Made by a program: the position numbers and the translations under genes. Below are positions 44,972 through 55,846 of a DNA stretch of 64,000 nt, one piece after another. Numbering within the stretch: position 1 is the stretch's first letter; every line of letters begins with the position of its first letter. Origin of the DNA: Tamarix chinensis (taxonomy: Eukaryota; Streptophyta; Magnoliopsida; Caryophyllales; Tamaricaceae); contig CM060171.1 of assembly GCA_030549775.1 (NCBI GenBank), forward strand, positions 61,252,360 through 61,316,359, given 5' to 3'. Under the pieces are notes generated by a model. It ran no database searches, was not told the origin of the DNA, and saw only the letters and a list, made by a program, of their open reading frames with translations.

Positions 44972-46604
44972 ATAGTGTTTGGAAAAGCGCGCCTAAGGGG
45001 GGGTGGGGGCTTTTCTGGTGCTAGGCAAGGTGATGTGAGCGAGGCGCATGTAAGGCGTAGAAGCGCATTGCCGTAGAGGCGCACGCCTTTGAGCAAAATA
45101 TCCTTTCAGCAAAAAAAACCACACACGGAGCCAAGGACTTAGGGGAAAGGAGCATGCAATTAAATAGCGGTACCGCTATAGCGTAGCGGCCGCTATTTAG
45201 CGGTTTTTGGGTCAGCTGCAACGCGAAATTACCGATACGCTACGGTTTTAAAATTTCACATTTATCGCCCGATAAATCGCCGGTATCAGAAAATATCACC
45301 GATAAATAGGGATAAATCGGCGATTTATTGAGAATTCTTAAATTTACTGAAAAAAGCATGCATGATAATTTTTATTTATTTATTTATTATATATACCTTA
45401 GATCAAGTTACTATTGAATTATAATAAAGCATTGCTATTTATTATCTTCACATTTACTATTAAATAACATGTCTTTTTTCATTCTAAGGTAAATTTAGGG
45501 TTATTGGAAAAATTTAGCATATAATGACTCACTCTAATACTTCTTATATGATATAAAATACTAGTTTATTGAATATTTATATTCAAATGATCAATAAATG
45601 ATAATTAGTGTATATGGTGAAATAAAAATAAAAATTCACACCGCGACGACTACGACACATAATTTATCGTTTGTGATGCTCCGATACCATAACACTGCGA
45701 CCGCGATTTAATTGTCGGGAGATGAGTCGACATTTTTCGGAAAAAAGGAAGTCTATTTATAGCTTTGACAGTGTTTGAAAAAGCATGCCTAAGGTGCAAA
45801 GTGATGGGAGGTGGGGGCTTTTCTTGTGCTAGGCGAGGTGATGTGAGTGAGGCGCATGTAAGACGGCTAAGGCGTGCCTAAGGCGCAGAAGCGCATAGGC
45901 GTAGAGGCACACGCCTTTGAGAAAAATATCCTTTCAGTAGAAAAAAATCATACAGGGAGCCAAGGACATAGGGGAGAGGAGTATACATTTTTTGGAAAAA
46001 GGGAAGCCTATTCATATTTTTGATTAGGTAGAGGAGTGTCTATCCACATGCTTTTCAGCAGAAAAAAACATGCAGAGAGCCAAGGACTTAGGGGAGAGGA
46101 GCAGACATTTTTTTTGAAAAGGGGAAGCCTATTATAATTTTGATTGGGGAGAGAAATAGTTGTTTGAAAAAGATGCACATTCTACAATCAACATAGGAAG
46201 CAAGCCTACAAGCAGAGTTAGGTTCCTCGGGGAAATATAAAAAAGAGAGTAAAATTCATTTTGCAAACACATAGGTAGTATTAAACTTATATAAAAATGA
46301 AACAGTGTTAAAGTCAAAGAGAGACAGTAGAGAGCAGAGAACCAAAGACATCAAGAAGGGGTCCCCAGTCCACACTATCTGTTAGTATTGGTAGTATTAA
46401 ACTCATAGGTTGCTATTGTTCTAAGTATTTTCTTGTTATGGTATACTTTTTTCTAAAAACTTAGTCATTTAATCATATTTTAGCTTTTTTGAGTAATTTT
46501 GGTGCCTCACATTGCCTAGGTGCGCTCTTTCACCTTGCGTCTAGCGCCTAGGCTCCAGGACCCTTATTGCCTAGGTGCACCTTAGGCCTTTTCAAACACT
46601 GATC
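44972..46604. mobile_element. hAT-like element with GCCTAAGGCG modules, inside the gypsy 3' LTR
   Basis: TAGTGTTTGGAAAAGC at the left and its inverted counterpart TTTTCAAACACTG at the right (about 46592-46604) fit hAT termini (CAGTGTTTGAAAA). Inside, a module rich in AGGCGCAT and CCTAAGGCG, then ATATCCTTTCAGCA and GGAGCCAAGGAC, is repeated two to three times (about 44972-45160, 45764-45990, 46040-46130), so it may be several nested or rearranged copies. No clear 8-bp duplication. Confidence 0.5.
45153..45717. mobile_element. Mutator-like nonautonomous element nested in the hAT-like block
   Basis: Inverted ends CAATTAAATAGCGGT (from 45157) and ACCGCGATTTAATTG (to 45714). Comparison with the uninterrupted module at about 45975 shows the insertion point, giving a 9-bp flank GGAAAGGAG (45144-45152) and GGAGATGAG (45718-45726), two mismatches; 9 bp is the Mutator size. 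The left end is a dense GCGG/CCGC palindrome. Confidence 0.5.
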
Positions 46605-46639
46605 TCACTCAAATGCATCATATCACCACGAACTCCCCT

Positions 46640-49010
46640 GTATGATATCAATGGAAGGAACTCCGGAGAAGCATCCATAGCTGGTAGATTTTGCAGTTTA
46701 ACCAACACCTAAATGCTTGGGGGTACTTGTCTTCACCATCTTCCTATCAAAAATATCCCTTGATGGGATGGCCTCCCATAGAGCATGATGCATATTAAGT
46801 TGAGAAACATAAAACTCATCTTGCACTTGGGACCTAGGAAAGTTGCAACAGATAGGCCAATGCATCCACCTTATTCACCACATGATAAGGCCCATAGTAT
46901 GAGTATGTTCACTTTATTTTGTTAGTGCTCATTTGAATTGATCTGATTTGATTTAAAAAATTTAATGTGTTATTATTTTTATTATTATTATTTTTCTACT
47001 ATTGTTTGTGCCAAGATTAATATTTTTTTATTACTACTATTGCTATTATTAATTTTTTATCATTACTATATTATTATTGTTATCATCATCATCATTATTA
47101 TACTTATTTTTATTATTTTCAAAAATTTGCTGATACGGTCTAATTATTATCATTATTTTTGTTAGTTTCAACTAAATATGATGTGATAAGTTTTGAAAAT
47201 AAGTTGAGGAAAACATGGTCTATCTAGGACTAAGCTTATAATTTGAGCAGCTAACCACCATGCCTTGTTTCAGGGTTGGAGCTTTAGGAACACAAGGTCA
47301 CCATGTTGGTATTCCCTTTCATTGAGGTGGCTGTGGCTCATCCTATTTAGGGAATGCCGTAGATGAAACTTGAGAGTTTTCAAGGCATCCGCTCTCTGCC
47401 ATGAGGTTTCGTCAATTATATCGTTAAGGATTTCCCTTGGCAAGTAGGGGAAGTGTAGAGGGGATAGTAGACCATAAAGCACTCTATGGGGAGTTGCTTG
47501 AATGGGGGAGTGGAATGTGGTGTTATAACCAGGTAATAAAACTGTGGTTGTGGTCGTGGTGCTGCGGTATTGGGGTGTCGCGTAGTATATTTTACATGTC
47601 GTGATTGTTATAGAATATTTTTTTTTATCTCAAGTATTGGCAAATATCATTAAATATGGGCCAAAATGGGTAAATATTGGTCAAAACGTATCATATTGGC
47701 TCATATATTAGCGAGAAATATGTGATTTTTTAAAACTGCTTTTGTCATGTTGCGTATTGGTGAATTCAGAAACTGCAAAATATCAGTCAATATGCTATAT
47801 CAGGAGCAATATTTTTTATTGTGTGGTTATACCTGATACGGTCTTTGTAAACTATGAAGCTTGAAGACCCGATCAGGGTAAACTTTGGCGACAGTCAAGG
47901 CTGTACAAGGATATTTGAGAGCCATAAAGTAGGATGATTTGCTCAGCCTGTCCAAAACCACAAAAATGAATTCCTTGTTGATGGAGAGTGCAATCCTTTG
48001 ATAAAATCTATAGAAACTGAGGACCATACTCTCTCAAGGTGCTAATCCAACTAAGCTGCATTATCATATTTACAAGTCTGACGTGTACTGCAGCTCCTCA
48101 CATAGTGATGGACATTCCTTGTCATGCCCTTCCAATATAAAAGCGACTTACTCTCTGGAAGGTTTCCTCTCTCTCTCTCTCTCTGAATGACCTCCCATTG
48201 GCGAATCATGTAACCATTGGATAATAAGCTAATTTGTTTGAGGGGAGTTGCCCGCAGCCAACTTTCTTTTCCTCCTCAATTGACTTGCACACATGTGTAA
48301 TGCTGATGAGAAGAAGGATCCTGCTGTAAATCATTGATGAGTGCTTGTATTGCAATATCATTGCTCCGAGCTACTTGTGGGCCGTGGCATGGCATCTGCA
48401 GCCTTGTTTTCTTGGGCCCTTTTTATCTTGAAAACTTCAAATTGAGGCCCCGGAGCATAGCTAAAATATCCTGCTGAGCGGGAGTATATTTCTTTTGTTC
48501 TAGCAAGAACTTAATGCTTTCCTGGGCAGTCTTAATAATGAAGTGTCAATTCATGAGATATTGGCCTTCAGTTGCTTACAGCAAACAGATCTGCCTTCAA
48601 TTCTCTTTCATACATGTATTTAGACTGATGTAAGCAACAGGGTGACGATCTTGCATTAGAACTGCTCCTAATCCAGACCCTAAAACATTTGTTACTACCA
48701 CAAATATCTTGGCAAGAATTAGTGCAGAACTGAGTGAGTGCTTAAGCTAATCAAAAGCTTGCTGTGCTGTAGGCCCTATGTAAACTGGTCCTTTTTCAAC
48801 AAACAGCCAGTAGCCTTTCTCTGGCACCAAAGCTCTTCACTATCCTCCTGTAATATCCACCGAACCCTAGGAATCCCTTCAGCAGCCTGCACAGGCCATT
48901 GTTGAAGTGCAGCTATGTTTGCTGGATCAGTAGAAACTCTCCCTCTGCTGAAATAAAATGTAGGAGCAGAAAATGAACATTTGGGCTTCTTTAGATGCAA
49001 AAAGTGGCTT
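46640..49010 (-). pseudogene. Gypsy pol remnants: reverse transcriptase, RNase H, integrase
   Basis: On the minus strand in order: end of reverse transcriptase and start of RNase H (about 49000-48776: LKKPKCSFS, ALQQWPVQ, LLKKD), more RNase H-like sequence to about 48500, integrase core fragments (48060-47830: VLDRLSKSSYFMALKYP, VYPDRVFKLH) and the integrase C-terminal region (47482-47270: YGLLSPLHFPYLP, NRMSHSHLNEREYQHGDLVF), then YGPYHVVNKVDALAYLLQL near 46870. Reading frames are broken throughout and two insertions (about 46912-47250, 47530-47822) split it. Confidence 0.8.
47530..47822. mobile_element. Small insertion in the gypsy integrase, about 290 bp
   Basis: The integrase sequence is interrupted between about 47520 and 47830 by unrelated DNA. 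The flanks share TGTGGT(GT)TATA on both sides, a probable target duplication of about 10 bp. The insert has a GTGGTCGTGGTGCTGCGG stretch at the left like the end of the element at 45153. The family was not resolved. Confidence 0.45.
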
Positions 49011-49639
49011 AGCAGGCTGAAAATCAGCCTTGATTGGTACAGGTGTGCGGCTAATTTAGCAAGGTGGACAATTTGTCATATAAAGACCTGCTTAGTAATA
49101 ACATTCACTGAAATGAATGGTTCAGCCACACCATCATTTTCTTCACACTCTTCAGACTAAGTCTCTTCCTCATTTTCTCCATCCATCACCACGTACAACT
49201 GTGCATGTTTATGTTCAAACTGATGTTCAGGTGTAGATAACTCATATAAAACATGCAAAGCCCCCTGGCTTTTCTATCAGCCATTTCAGCAGCAGTGTTA
49301 AGCCTCTGAGGGTTGTCTAGTAAGGATAGGGTTTAGGTTTCTGTAGGAGTTGATTGGGCTTTCTGGAAAGTTTGACTAAGGGTGGTAAATTCTTTGGTGG
49401 TGGATGATGGTTGGCTATTACTTTGGGTGGATGGTGGAAAGGTTTAGGTGGAGCTGTCTTAGCTCATTTGTTTTATTGGGTAGATTTATGCTAGCCAAGC
49501 AGAAGAATGAACAGTTTAAGGCTCGAACATCCTCACTTGCATCTTTATTTCCATCTGCAGGTCCTAACTTGATACTTTTCCGTTAGCTCTACCCTGGTCA
49601 ATATGCTCTCAGACCTATCTATATACAATGTTTGATTCT

Positions 49640-50160
49640 TAGTGACATCAATTCTGACATAGAATCATCATACACAGGACCAGATATATCAGAGGCACCG
49701 CTTTAGCATTCCTCCCAAGTCATAGGTTCAATAGTAATTTGTTTTTTCATCAGGGCATGGCCGCATGGGGCTACTGGAGGGATTTCCCTCCCACCTGCTT
49801 TGCAGCAAGTCTAACCTTAGCACCCATAGCAGTATTGCCTAGTGAGAAAAACTGATCAGATCTATAGAGTGGCTTTCACATTTTCCCCATTGAACTTAGG
49901 GAAATCCACCTTAGTTAATCTAGTTGAGCATGAAGAGTTACGGGTCTGGTTACCTCCATTTTCACTCCGTTAAGCACCTCATGAAATCTCCCCAATCTCT
50001 TCATGCATATCACCTGTCTGTTGATTTGCCAAAGCCTCAATTATGGCCCTCAGGTTAGCAATGGAGCTTTCTAACTTGCTGTTTGACACATTTATGCACC
50101 CGGTCAGAGTTTCCTCTACCTCTTTAAAAGTTTAATGTTAGCTTTTTGTTGTCTTGCATC
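49640..50160 (-). pseudogene. Gypsy gag remnant
   Basis: Beginning near 50160 (MDARQQKANIK), directly inside the primer site, the minus strand contains TKVDFPKFNGENV and ATLYRSDQFFSLGNTA-type Ty3/gypsy gag fragments in several frames, with stops. It is the expected first gene of the element. Confidence 0.6.
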
Positions 50161-50186
50161 CACCGTTGTCGTCTCCCTAGGTAAAA

Positions 50187-50198
50187 GCTCTGATACTA
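50187..50198 (-). other. Primer-binding site of the gypsy element (tRNA-iMet)
   Basis: The plus strand GCTCTGATACTA is the reverse complement of TAGTATCAGAGC, one base from the iMet-complementary TGGTATCAGAGC. It lies 1 bp from the LTR end at 50200, fixing the element's orientation. Confidence 0.8.
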
Positions 50199-51052
50199 TT
50201 GATTTAGCTTAGGAGCTCAGAGAATTCAAAGGCTACTATTGCTGAGCTAGATCAATAAAAAAATGCTGGAAAAGAAGATGGCTTGAGCTTGAACAATGTG
50301 ATCGAGATGATAATGGCTACAGACCTGAGGAAGGAGAGAGCAAGAGAGTGAGAGAATCTGGATTTTCATTCATAATCCATCTTGTGAGTCTCCTCAACAG
50401 ATTTAACTATTGAGAATTACCAAAAAAAAAAGGACATAGTTAAAAATGCAACAAAATCTGCCCTTCTGACAAACTCATTCTACTGGCATTCTTACTCTCT
50501 CTCTTAAACACATCATATCACTACCAAGCACTGGTATCAAATGGTTTTGTTCTTCCTTTGGGAGCAAGAATATGCGATTATGGCGTTGCAACTAGCTCTT
50601 TGAGTTCAACCCATCAACTCTTGGGGTCTTTTTGAAGTATTTGCATATTTGGCTAACTTCTAGTCGGGTAGTGTCATCACATTTATATGTACTCTGGACA
50701 AACTGATGGGATCATGACCAGTACTGCTTACCTTTCTTGTTTTTCTTTGCTGCTGCATGGATCAATGACTATATGAGGAGAGTATTGCATTATACTGCTC
50801 TGAGATTTGGTTTCTCTGATGGGGCTGTTACTAGATTTCTTCTGTTGGGTTTGTCAAATGGATTTGTTTTTTGGATGATTCGTCAAAGATGCCAGAGAAA
50901 TCATATTGTGGTAGGAGTTTGAGTTCTTGGCCAAGGCCTCATTTGTTATGAAGGAGGTAGGATAAGGAAATAGAACTTTCTAGGAAGGTTGTTTTGTTGT
51001 ACAGCAACTTAAATTATCAAAACTAAGCCGAGATTTCTTTGACTCCTCACCA

Positions 51053-51082
51053 GTGTGTGTGTGTGTGTATATATATATATAA
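51053..51082. repeat. (GT)n(TA)n microsatellite
   Basis: A run of GT followed directly by TA dinucleotides. Confidence 0.95.
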
Positions 51083-51356
51083 TATGAAAGAACTACTTGC
51101 TAAGGTACCCTTCAGTTACTTTCTCTCCTTATTTATTTTTTTCAAATAACAAAAGAAAAATGTGAATTAATAACACTTGATTTCTTATTTCGTTCCCAGT
51201 TCTTGGAAAGTTTGACTCGCTTAGTAAGCCATACTATATATACCAAATGACATCTAAGAATTTATATGGCTATTGAGGTGGGACAGTTGCTTGGTTTTTA
51301 TGGTTTTCATGGCATGCTTGATTGCTGTTGAATGTAGATTCTTGTGGTTTCTTGCA

Positions 51357-51747
51357 ATGTTATTAAAACTGGACCGGTCCATTTGGCTTAACCAATTCAA
51401 TTTCAACCATTTGGTGTCCAGTCCTAAAATTCTGAATCCTGAACCATCAAACTGCCAGGTCAAAATTGGCTAACCGGCTAGTCAACCCAGAATCTGAACT
51501 TGTTTTTGACTACTTTATGAATATCTTTTGGATTTAAAACAATTAAGTTTATGGGCATTGAAGTATTTGACGTGGGACCTTTGGTTTGAAATTATGACTC
51601 CACCTTATCAATTGCAAACTCTTGCTATTTTGTTTTGTAATTGCACTGTTTGATCCATAATTTTTTAAAAAAAAGGTTGTTGAACCGGCATCATAGTCAA
51701 GTTGACCTGGGGCCCGCTGCCATGATAATTTGCGGTCCAGGTTTACA
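51357..51747. mobile_element. MITE with TTATTAAAACTGGACCGG-type ends
   Basis: TTATTAAAACTGGACCGG at the left and, inverted, GCGGTCCAGGTTTACATA at the right form imperfect terminal repeats of about 18 bp around CCGGTT-rich sequence. This resembles the common plant AAACCGGACCGG MITE group. Target duplication not resolved. Confidence 0.55.
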
Positions 51748-52202
51748 TACACTGGTTACTTTGTGTTTAAAACTTTGTGCAAAGCCGATATTTGAAGCTG
51801 ATTGAAAGAGATGTGGCACTTATTCTTTTGTTAGAGTTCAATGTCACTTAAAGAATTTGTTTGTGGTGGTATTTGAGCCTTTTAGTTGGATTTGATAATT
51901 CTGGAGTGACGAGGATTGTTTGAGCCTAGTATGTAATACAGGGGGCACACTGTGAGGTTCTATATAGGGATTAGGCTCTCATATCATAGTGGGACTGAAT
52001 GAAAGAAATTGGGCTAAGAGTTCTGTGTGTAAATGTTATAAGGACCTGAGCTGTAGTAGTTCTTCACAGTCCATGGAATGAGGCAGGTAATCATTCAACC
52101 TTATGGCTGTTATGGGGAAAAGCCCATGGTAAGATTCAATCTGAATGTTTGTTGTTGTGGAACTATATGTAGCTTGTATTTTTTTTTTCTTTTACATTCC
52201 AG

Positions 52203-52280
52203 ATGTTATTTGTTTGATGCAAAGAGTTGACCTTGGAGCTTCAAGGGCACAAGAGTTGATAGATTCTGTTGTGGGGAAAG
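52203..52280 (+). CDS. Candidate internal exon of the host gene
   Basis: Preceded by a strong acceptor (poly-T then TTCCAG) and followed by GTAGGT. The 78-nt segment is open in phase 1 (VICLMQRVDLGASRAQELI, then DSVVGKG), containing an ATG that could begin MQRVDLGASRAQ. In phase 0, the phase in which the first-exon candidate ends, it has an early TGA, so the two cannot be joined directly. Either an exon is missing, or one of them is untranslated, or the gene is damaged. Confidence 0.4.
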
Positions 52281-52313
52281 GTAGGTGGAACGCTGAACAT
52301 TTGTCTCTAAATG

Positions 52314-52537
52314 TGAACGAAAAGATGAAGAAGTCTATGTATTGTATCACCCAATTTATCTGTACAGGGGAGTTATTATATAGACATTATAGATACTATT
52401 GTTGGACAATGGAAAGCCAAAGATAGGAAACAAAATTAAGCAAAATGTATTTAGACTATTATACTGAATATATTGATCCCGTAATTTCTACACAATTGTC
52501 TCCATCAGCAGATTATATGCAGCCAATTGTCTTGGAT
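52314..52537 (-). repeat. Copia LTR, left (sense 3')
   Basis: Matches the right LTR over its length with about 10-15 percent differences (for example AAGATGAAGAAGTCTATG against AAGATGGAGAAGTCTATG), so the insertion is not recent. Confidence 0.85.
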
Positions 52538-54560
52538 GTATTTTTTCATGACAAAATCATTGACATTTAAACTCCAACTTTAGCATTTTAAGATCTTTAA
52601 TTTTGAAATGATAATCGAGAAAGTTTTTGATCTCACCAATAGGCTTCACATCATTACCTATAATTACCATATCATTGACATAAAGTAGCACAATAGTAAT
52701 GGAACCACCACAAACCTGAGTAAGCAATGAATAATCTGCCTTTGATTGTTAAAAACCGATTTCTTGAATTATACAAGAAAAACGTTGGAACCAGCTGTGA
52801 GATGCTTGTTTAAGTTCGTAGAGTGATTTGTGGAGTCAACAAACTGCATTCTCTCCCTGTCGACAACCAGGTGGAGGCTACATGTGCACTTCCTCATGTG
52901 CCATGGAGGAAAGCATTTTGCATGTCCATTTGATGTAGGGACCAATCATGGACTAAAGCCACTGCTAATAAACTACGGACCGTAATTAGTTTTGTAATGG
53001 GAGCAAAGGGATCTTCATAATCAACACCTTCACATTGGGTGAATCCTTTTGCAACCAGTCTAGTCTTGTATTTTTAGTATGATACTCTGTTTTGAAAACC
53101 CATTTACAGCCTATAGGTTGTTGTCGAGGCTGCAAGGGAACTAAAGATAAGGTTTTATTGGCCACAAGCATTTTAATTTAAGAATTCATGGCCTCCACCC
53201 ACTGCGGATGATGACATGCCCGCTCATAAGTGGCAACTTAATTAGATGAGAGATATTGTAAACAAATGAATAATCCAAAATAAGAGATATACCAATGCAA
53301 TGGATAGTGAGTGCTAGATGAGGAAAAGGGGACACCATGGACCAGGATAGTAGCATGGTGCTTTTGAAAGTCTTGAAGGTGAGGTGGAAGGCAATGGGTG
53401 CTAGACGAATGATGAAGATTAGGAGTGGCAACTTGTGGTGAGTCATGTGTAATAGGGTCCAGCGAAGATTTAGGTGATGAGGCTTAAATAAGTTGAAGAT
53501 CAAGGGAAGTTGTAGAAAGGTTTGGGTCTGATTTTGGTAACGAGGGTGCCAGTGAGGATTGGGATTTGGTTATAGGAGGGAGTCGTTGTGAAAGGGTGCT
53601 TTGATCAGTGGTGGAGTGGCGGGTGTAGACTTTTAATGAAGCTGGAGTAGGTTGGGTATTGTTTGGTGGTGGGTCAATGAGTGAATGTTCAGGAGGTTCA
53701 TGTATAGGAGAGTCTTGTGGTTGACAGATAAGGGGGTGGGGCATATTGGAAGAGTTGGGTGGAGTTGAGTTCATTGGGCTAGCAAGAAGTAATGGGCTGT
53801 TGTTTTGAGGTAAGATTGGCCCATCTTCTTGATTTTCAATATAGATTGAGTATTGGGTTTAAAGTTCATAGGATGGATCCATGTATAACAGGTGAAATCT
53901 TCCACAATGGTTTAAAAATAATGATCCTCAGGATGTGTATGAATTTTGTGTGACCCCCAAACATCACAATGTATCAAATCAAATGGTGCTAACATTTTTA
54001 TTGAGCTTGAATTGAAAGATAAATGAGTCTGTTTTGCTAAGGGACAAATCCCTCGCATAGTTTTTGAACTAAAATTAATTTCTGTAATTGATTGTGATAA
54101 GGCACGAAGAAGAGCTGCCGAAGGATGTCTGAGATGTTGATGCCAAAGATAAGAGGTATGGGTTACGTGATCAACAAACTGTGGGCTTTGAATTGGTGTG
54201 AGATAGTAGAGGCCATTAAAATGCTTTCCTAGGCCAATTGTCCTCCTCGTATCCATGTCCTGCACAATGCAAAAATCAATATAAAATGTTACTATGCATC
54301 TCAAGGATCGAGGCAATTTACTCATGGATATTAAATTCATGAGAAATTTTCGTACATGTAGGACCCCATTAAGTGGCATGTCTGGAGATAAATGCAGTCC
54401 CAATATTTTTAATAATGGCTTGTTCTCCATTTGGTAACCCAATGTAATCATGTGGTGCTTTATTTTTGTTGTGAGTGGGCGGCATGTGTGAAACGTGGTC
54501 TGTAGCACAATTATCTACATTCCAAGATGATGCACCAAGCTCTATGTTATCAGTATTGGG
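52538..54560 (-). pseudogene. Copia protease to reverse transcriptase remnant, integrase core deleted
   Basis: From high to low coordinates: protease-like WNVDNCATDHVSH (aspartate of the usual DSGATDH site replaced by N-C), pre-integrase YLWHQHLRHPSAALLRAL, then APFDLIHCDVWGSHK at the start of integrase. Sequence then jumps to a proline-rich linker (53484-53774) and to RVT_2 reverse transcriptase fragments (QPIGCKWVFKTEYH, IVLLYVNDMVI, where YVDD is changed to YVND). RNase H is absent. Confidence 0.85.
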
Positions 54561-54599
54561 TCCGAGTATACCTGCCACTTATTCTTCCTCTATAGTTGG

Positions 54600-55600
54600 G
54601 GCATGATTTATTTATATTCTTTGGCAGTGAAAGTTGGATTTTCTGTATTTGGCTCCTTTACCTCTACATTGTTGGTTACTGTCTTTTTGTTTCTAGGCTT
54701 GGCATTCTTCCCATGCCATTTGTGTCCTACCGGAAACCCAATTAGATAATAGCATCAGTCCACCAAGTGCCCGGTTTGATCACAATATGTGCAATGCAGA
54801 TCCTTGAGATTGGTGCATGGCCTAATAGTCTGTGCTACCATCCGTCTTTCCTGTTGGAGAGTTAGCCCATGGGTTTTTCAAATGTGTGGAAGAGGGGTCA
54901 TCTTCGGAATTGTTCCGCAGACTTGAGGTTAGGACTTGTTCAACCCCATTAAAATCTGAATCATTTTCTTATTTTCCTCCTTATCAGTAACCTTTTTCAT
55001 AATGCTGTAGGAACACTTGCTGCAATAGTAAGTGATTGGTTCCATGTATGATTTCAATCCATCCCAAAGCACCTTGAGTTTAGTGTAATAGGCAGAGACA
55101 GTGAGGGATCCTTTATGGCACTGGTATTTGATAAATTCTTGATTCATCTCCTTGAGAGAAACTATCATAAAGATCGTTCCATATATCTACCGCTGTATCG
55201 CTTCGAGCTATGTCTGGTTGAATAGAGTGAAGTATCCAATACATCACCATATCATTGCAACACTGCTGCAATGAAAATTTTGGGCTGGCTCTTGGTGGAG
55301 CTTTCACAGATCCATTGATGAAGCCAAGTTTGTTCTTGGCACCGAGGCTAAGGTGCATCAAGCAATTTCATTCTCCATAATTGCGTCCATCCAAAGGTGT
55401 GTTAACTAGGACAAATCCTGGTGTATCTGAAGTCTGTAAGGCCAGGGAACTGGCTCCTTTTCCTTCTGTGTCATGTGATGTAGAAATTTGTTTTGAGAAT
55501 TCTGGATTTTCCACTGTGTCAACCATATTGGCCATTATATTGAAGTATTGGGTTATGTAGTAGTCGTTGTGTTAGTGGCGGAAGATGGTGGGCTAAAGGT
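54600..55600 (-). pseudogene. Copia gag remnant (UBN2-type) with CCHC knuckle
   Basis: Minus strand LGAKNKLGFINGSVKAPP, NDMVMYWILHSIQPDIARSD, AVDIWNDLYDSFSQGDESRI, then SLTVSAYYTKLKVLWDGLKS and KKMIQILMGLN are typical copia gag; a CTYCDQTGHLVD knuckle follows near 54790. One frame change near 55140 and stops elsewhere. Confidence 0.85.
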
Positions 55601-55624
55601 GCCAGAATCGGTGCTTTAATACCA

Positions 55625-55846
55625 TGAACAAAAAGATGGAGAAGTCTATGTATTGTTTCACTCACTGTATCTGTACAGGTGAGTTATTGTACAGATATTA
55701 CAAGGGTTATTCTCGGACAATGGAAAGCCAAAAAAAAGAAACAAAATTAAATAGAATGTATTTAGACCATTATACGGAATATATTGATCTCGTAATTTCT
55801 GCACAATTGACTTCAGCAGATTATATGCAGCTGATTCCCTTGGGCA
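55625..55846 (-). repeat. Copia LTR, right (sense 5')
   Basis: Partner of 52314-52537. Ends TG/CA on the plus strand. Confidence 0.85.

Larger units (their letters stand above)
44844..50530 (-). mobile_element. Decayed Ty3/gypsy retrotransposon on the minus strand, in the gene intron
   Basis: The sense 5' LTR is 50200-50530 (TG...CA on the plus strand, 331 bp), with a tRNA-iMet primer site directly inside it. The sense 3' LTR starts at 44844 (TGCATAGCTTAGG, matching TGATTTAGCTTAGG at 50200); its middle is replaced by the hAT-like block at 44972-46604 and its other end reads CATCATATCACCACG near 46620. Gag, reverse transcriptase, RNase H and integrase fragments lie in gypsy order between. No target duplication was found. 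Confidence 0.75.
50531..52202. other. Intronic or intergenic DNA between gypsy and the exon candidate
   Basis: Ordinary noncoding sequence with a (GT)n(TA)n microsatellite (51053-51082) and a MITE (51357-51747). The short open frame at 50737-50922 has no recognisable match. Confidence 0.5.
52314..55846 (-). mobile_element. Ty1/copia retrotransposon, minus strand, internally deleted
   Basis: Direct repeats of about 222 bp at 52314-52537 and 55625-55846 are the LTRs; on the plus strand the right copy runs TGAACAAAAAGATGG to TTCCCTTGGGCA. A TGGTATTAAAGCACC-like primer site (minus strand) adjoins 55625. Coding remnants are in copia order: gag, CCHC, protease, pre-integrase domain, linker, reverse transcriptase. 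The integrase core and RNase H are missing. It sits 33 bp downstream of the exon candidate at 52203-52280. Confidence 0.85.

Noticed and set aside
49404..50922. Plus-strand open frames of about 60 codons (49404-49586, 50737-50922)
   Set aside because: The first is antisense to gypsy gag/pol; the second has no supporting splice sites or family resemblance.
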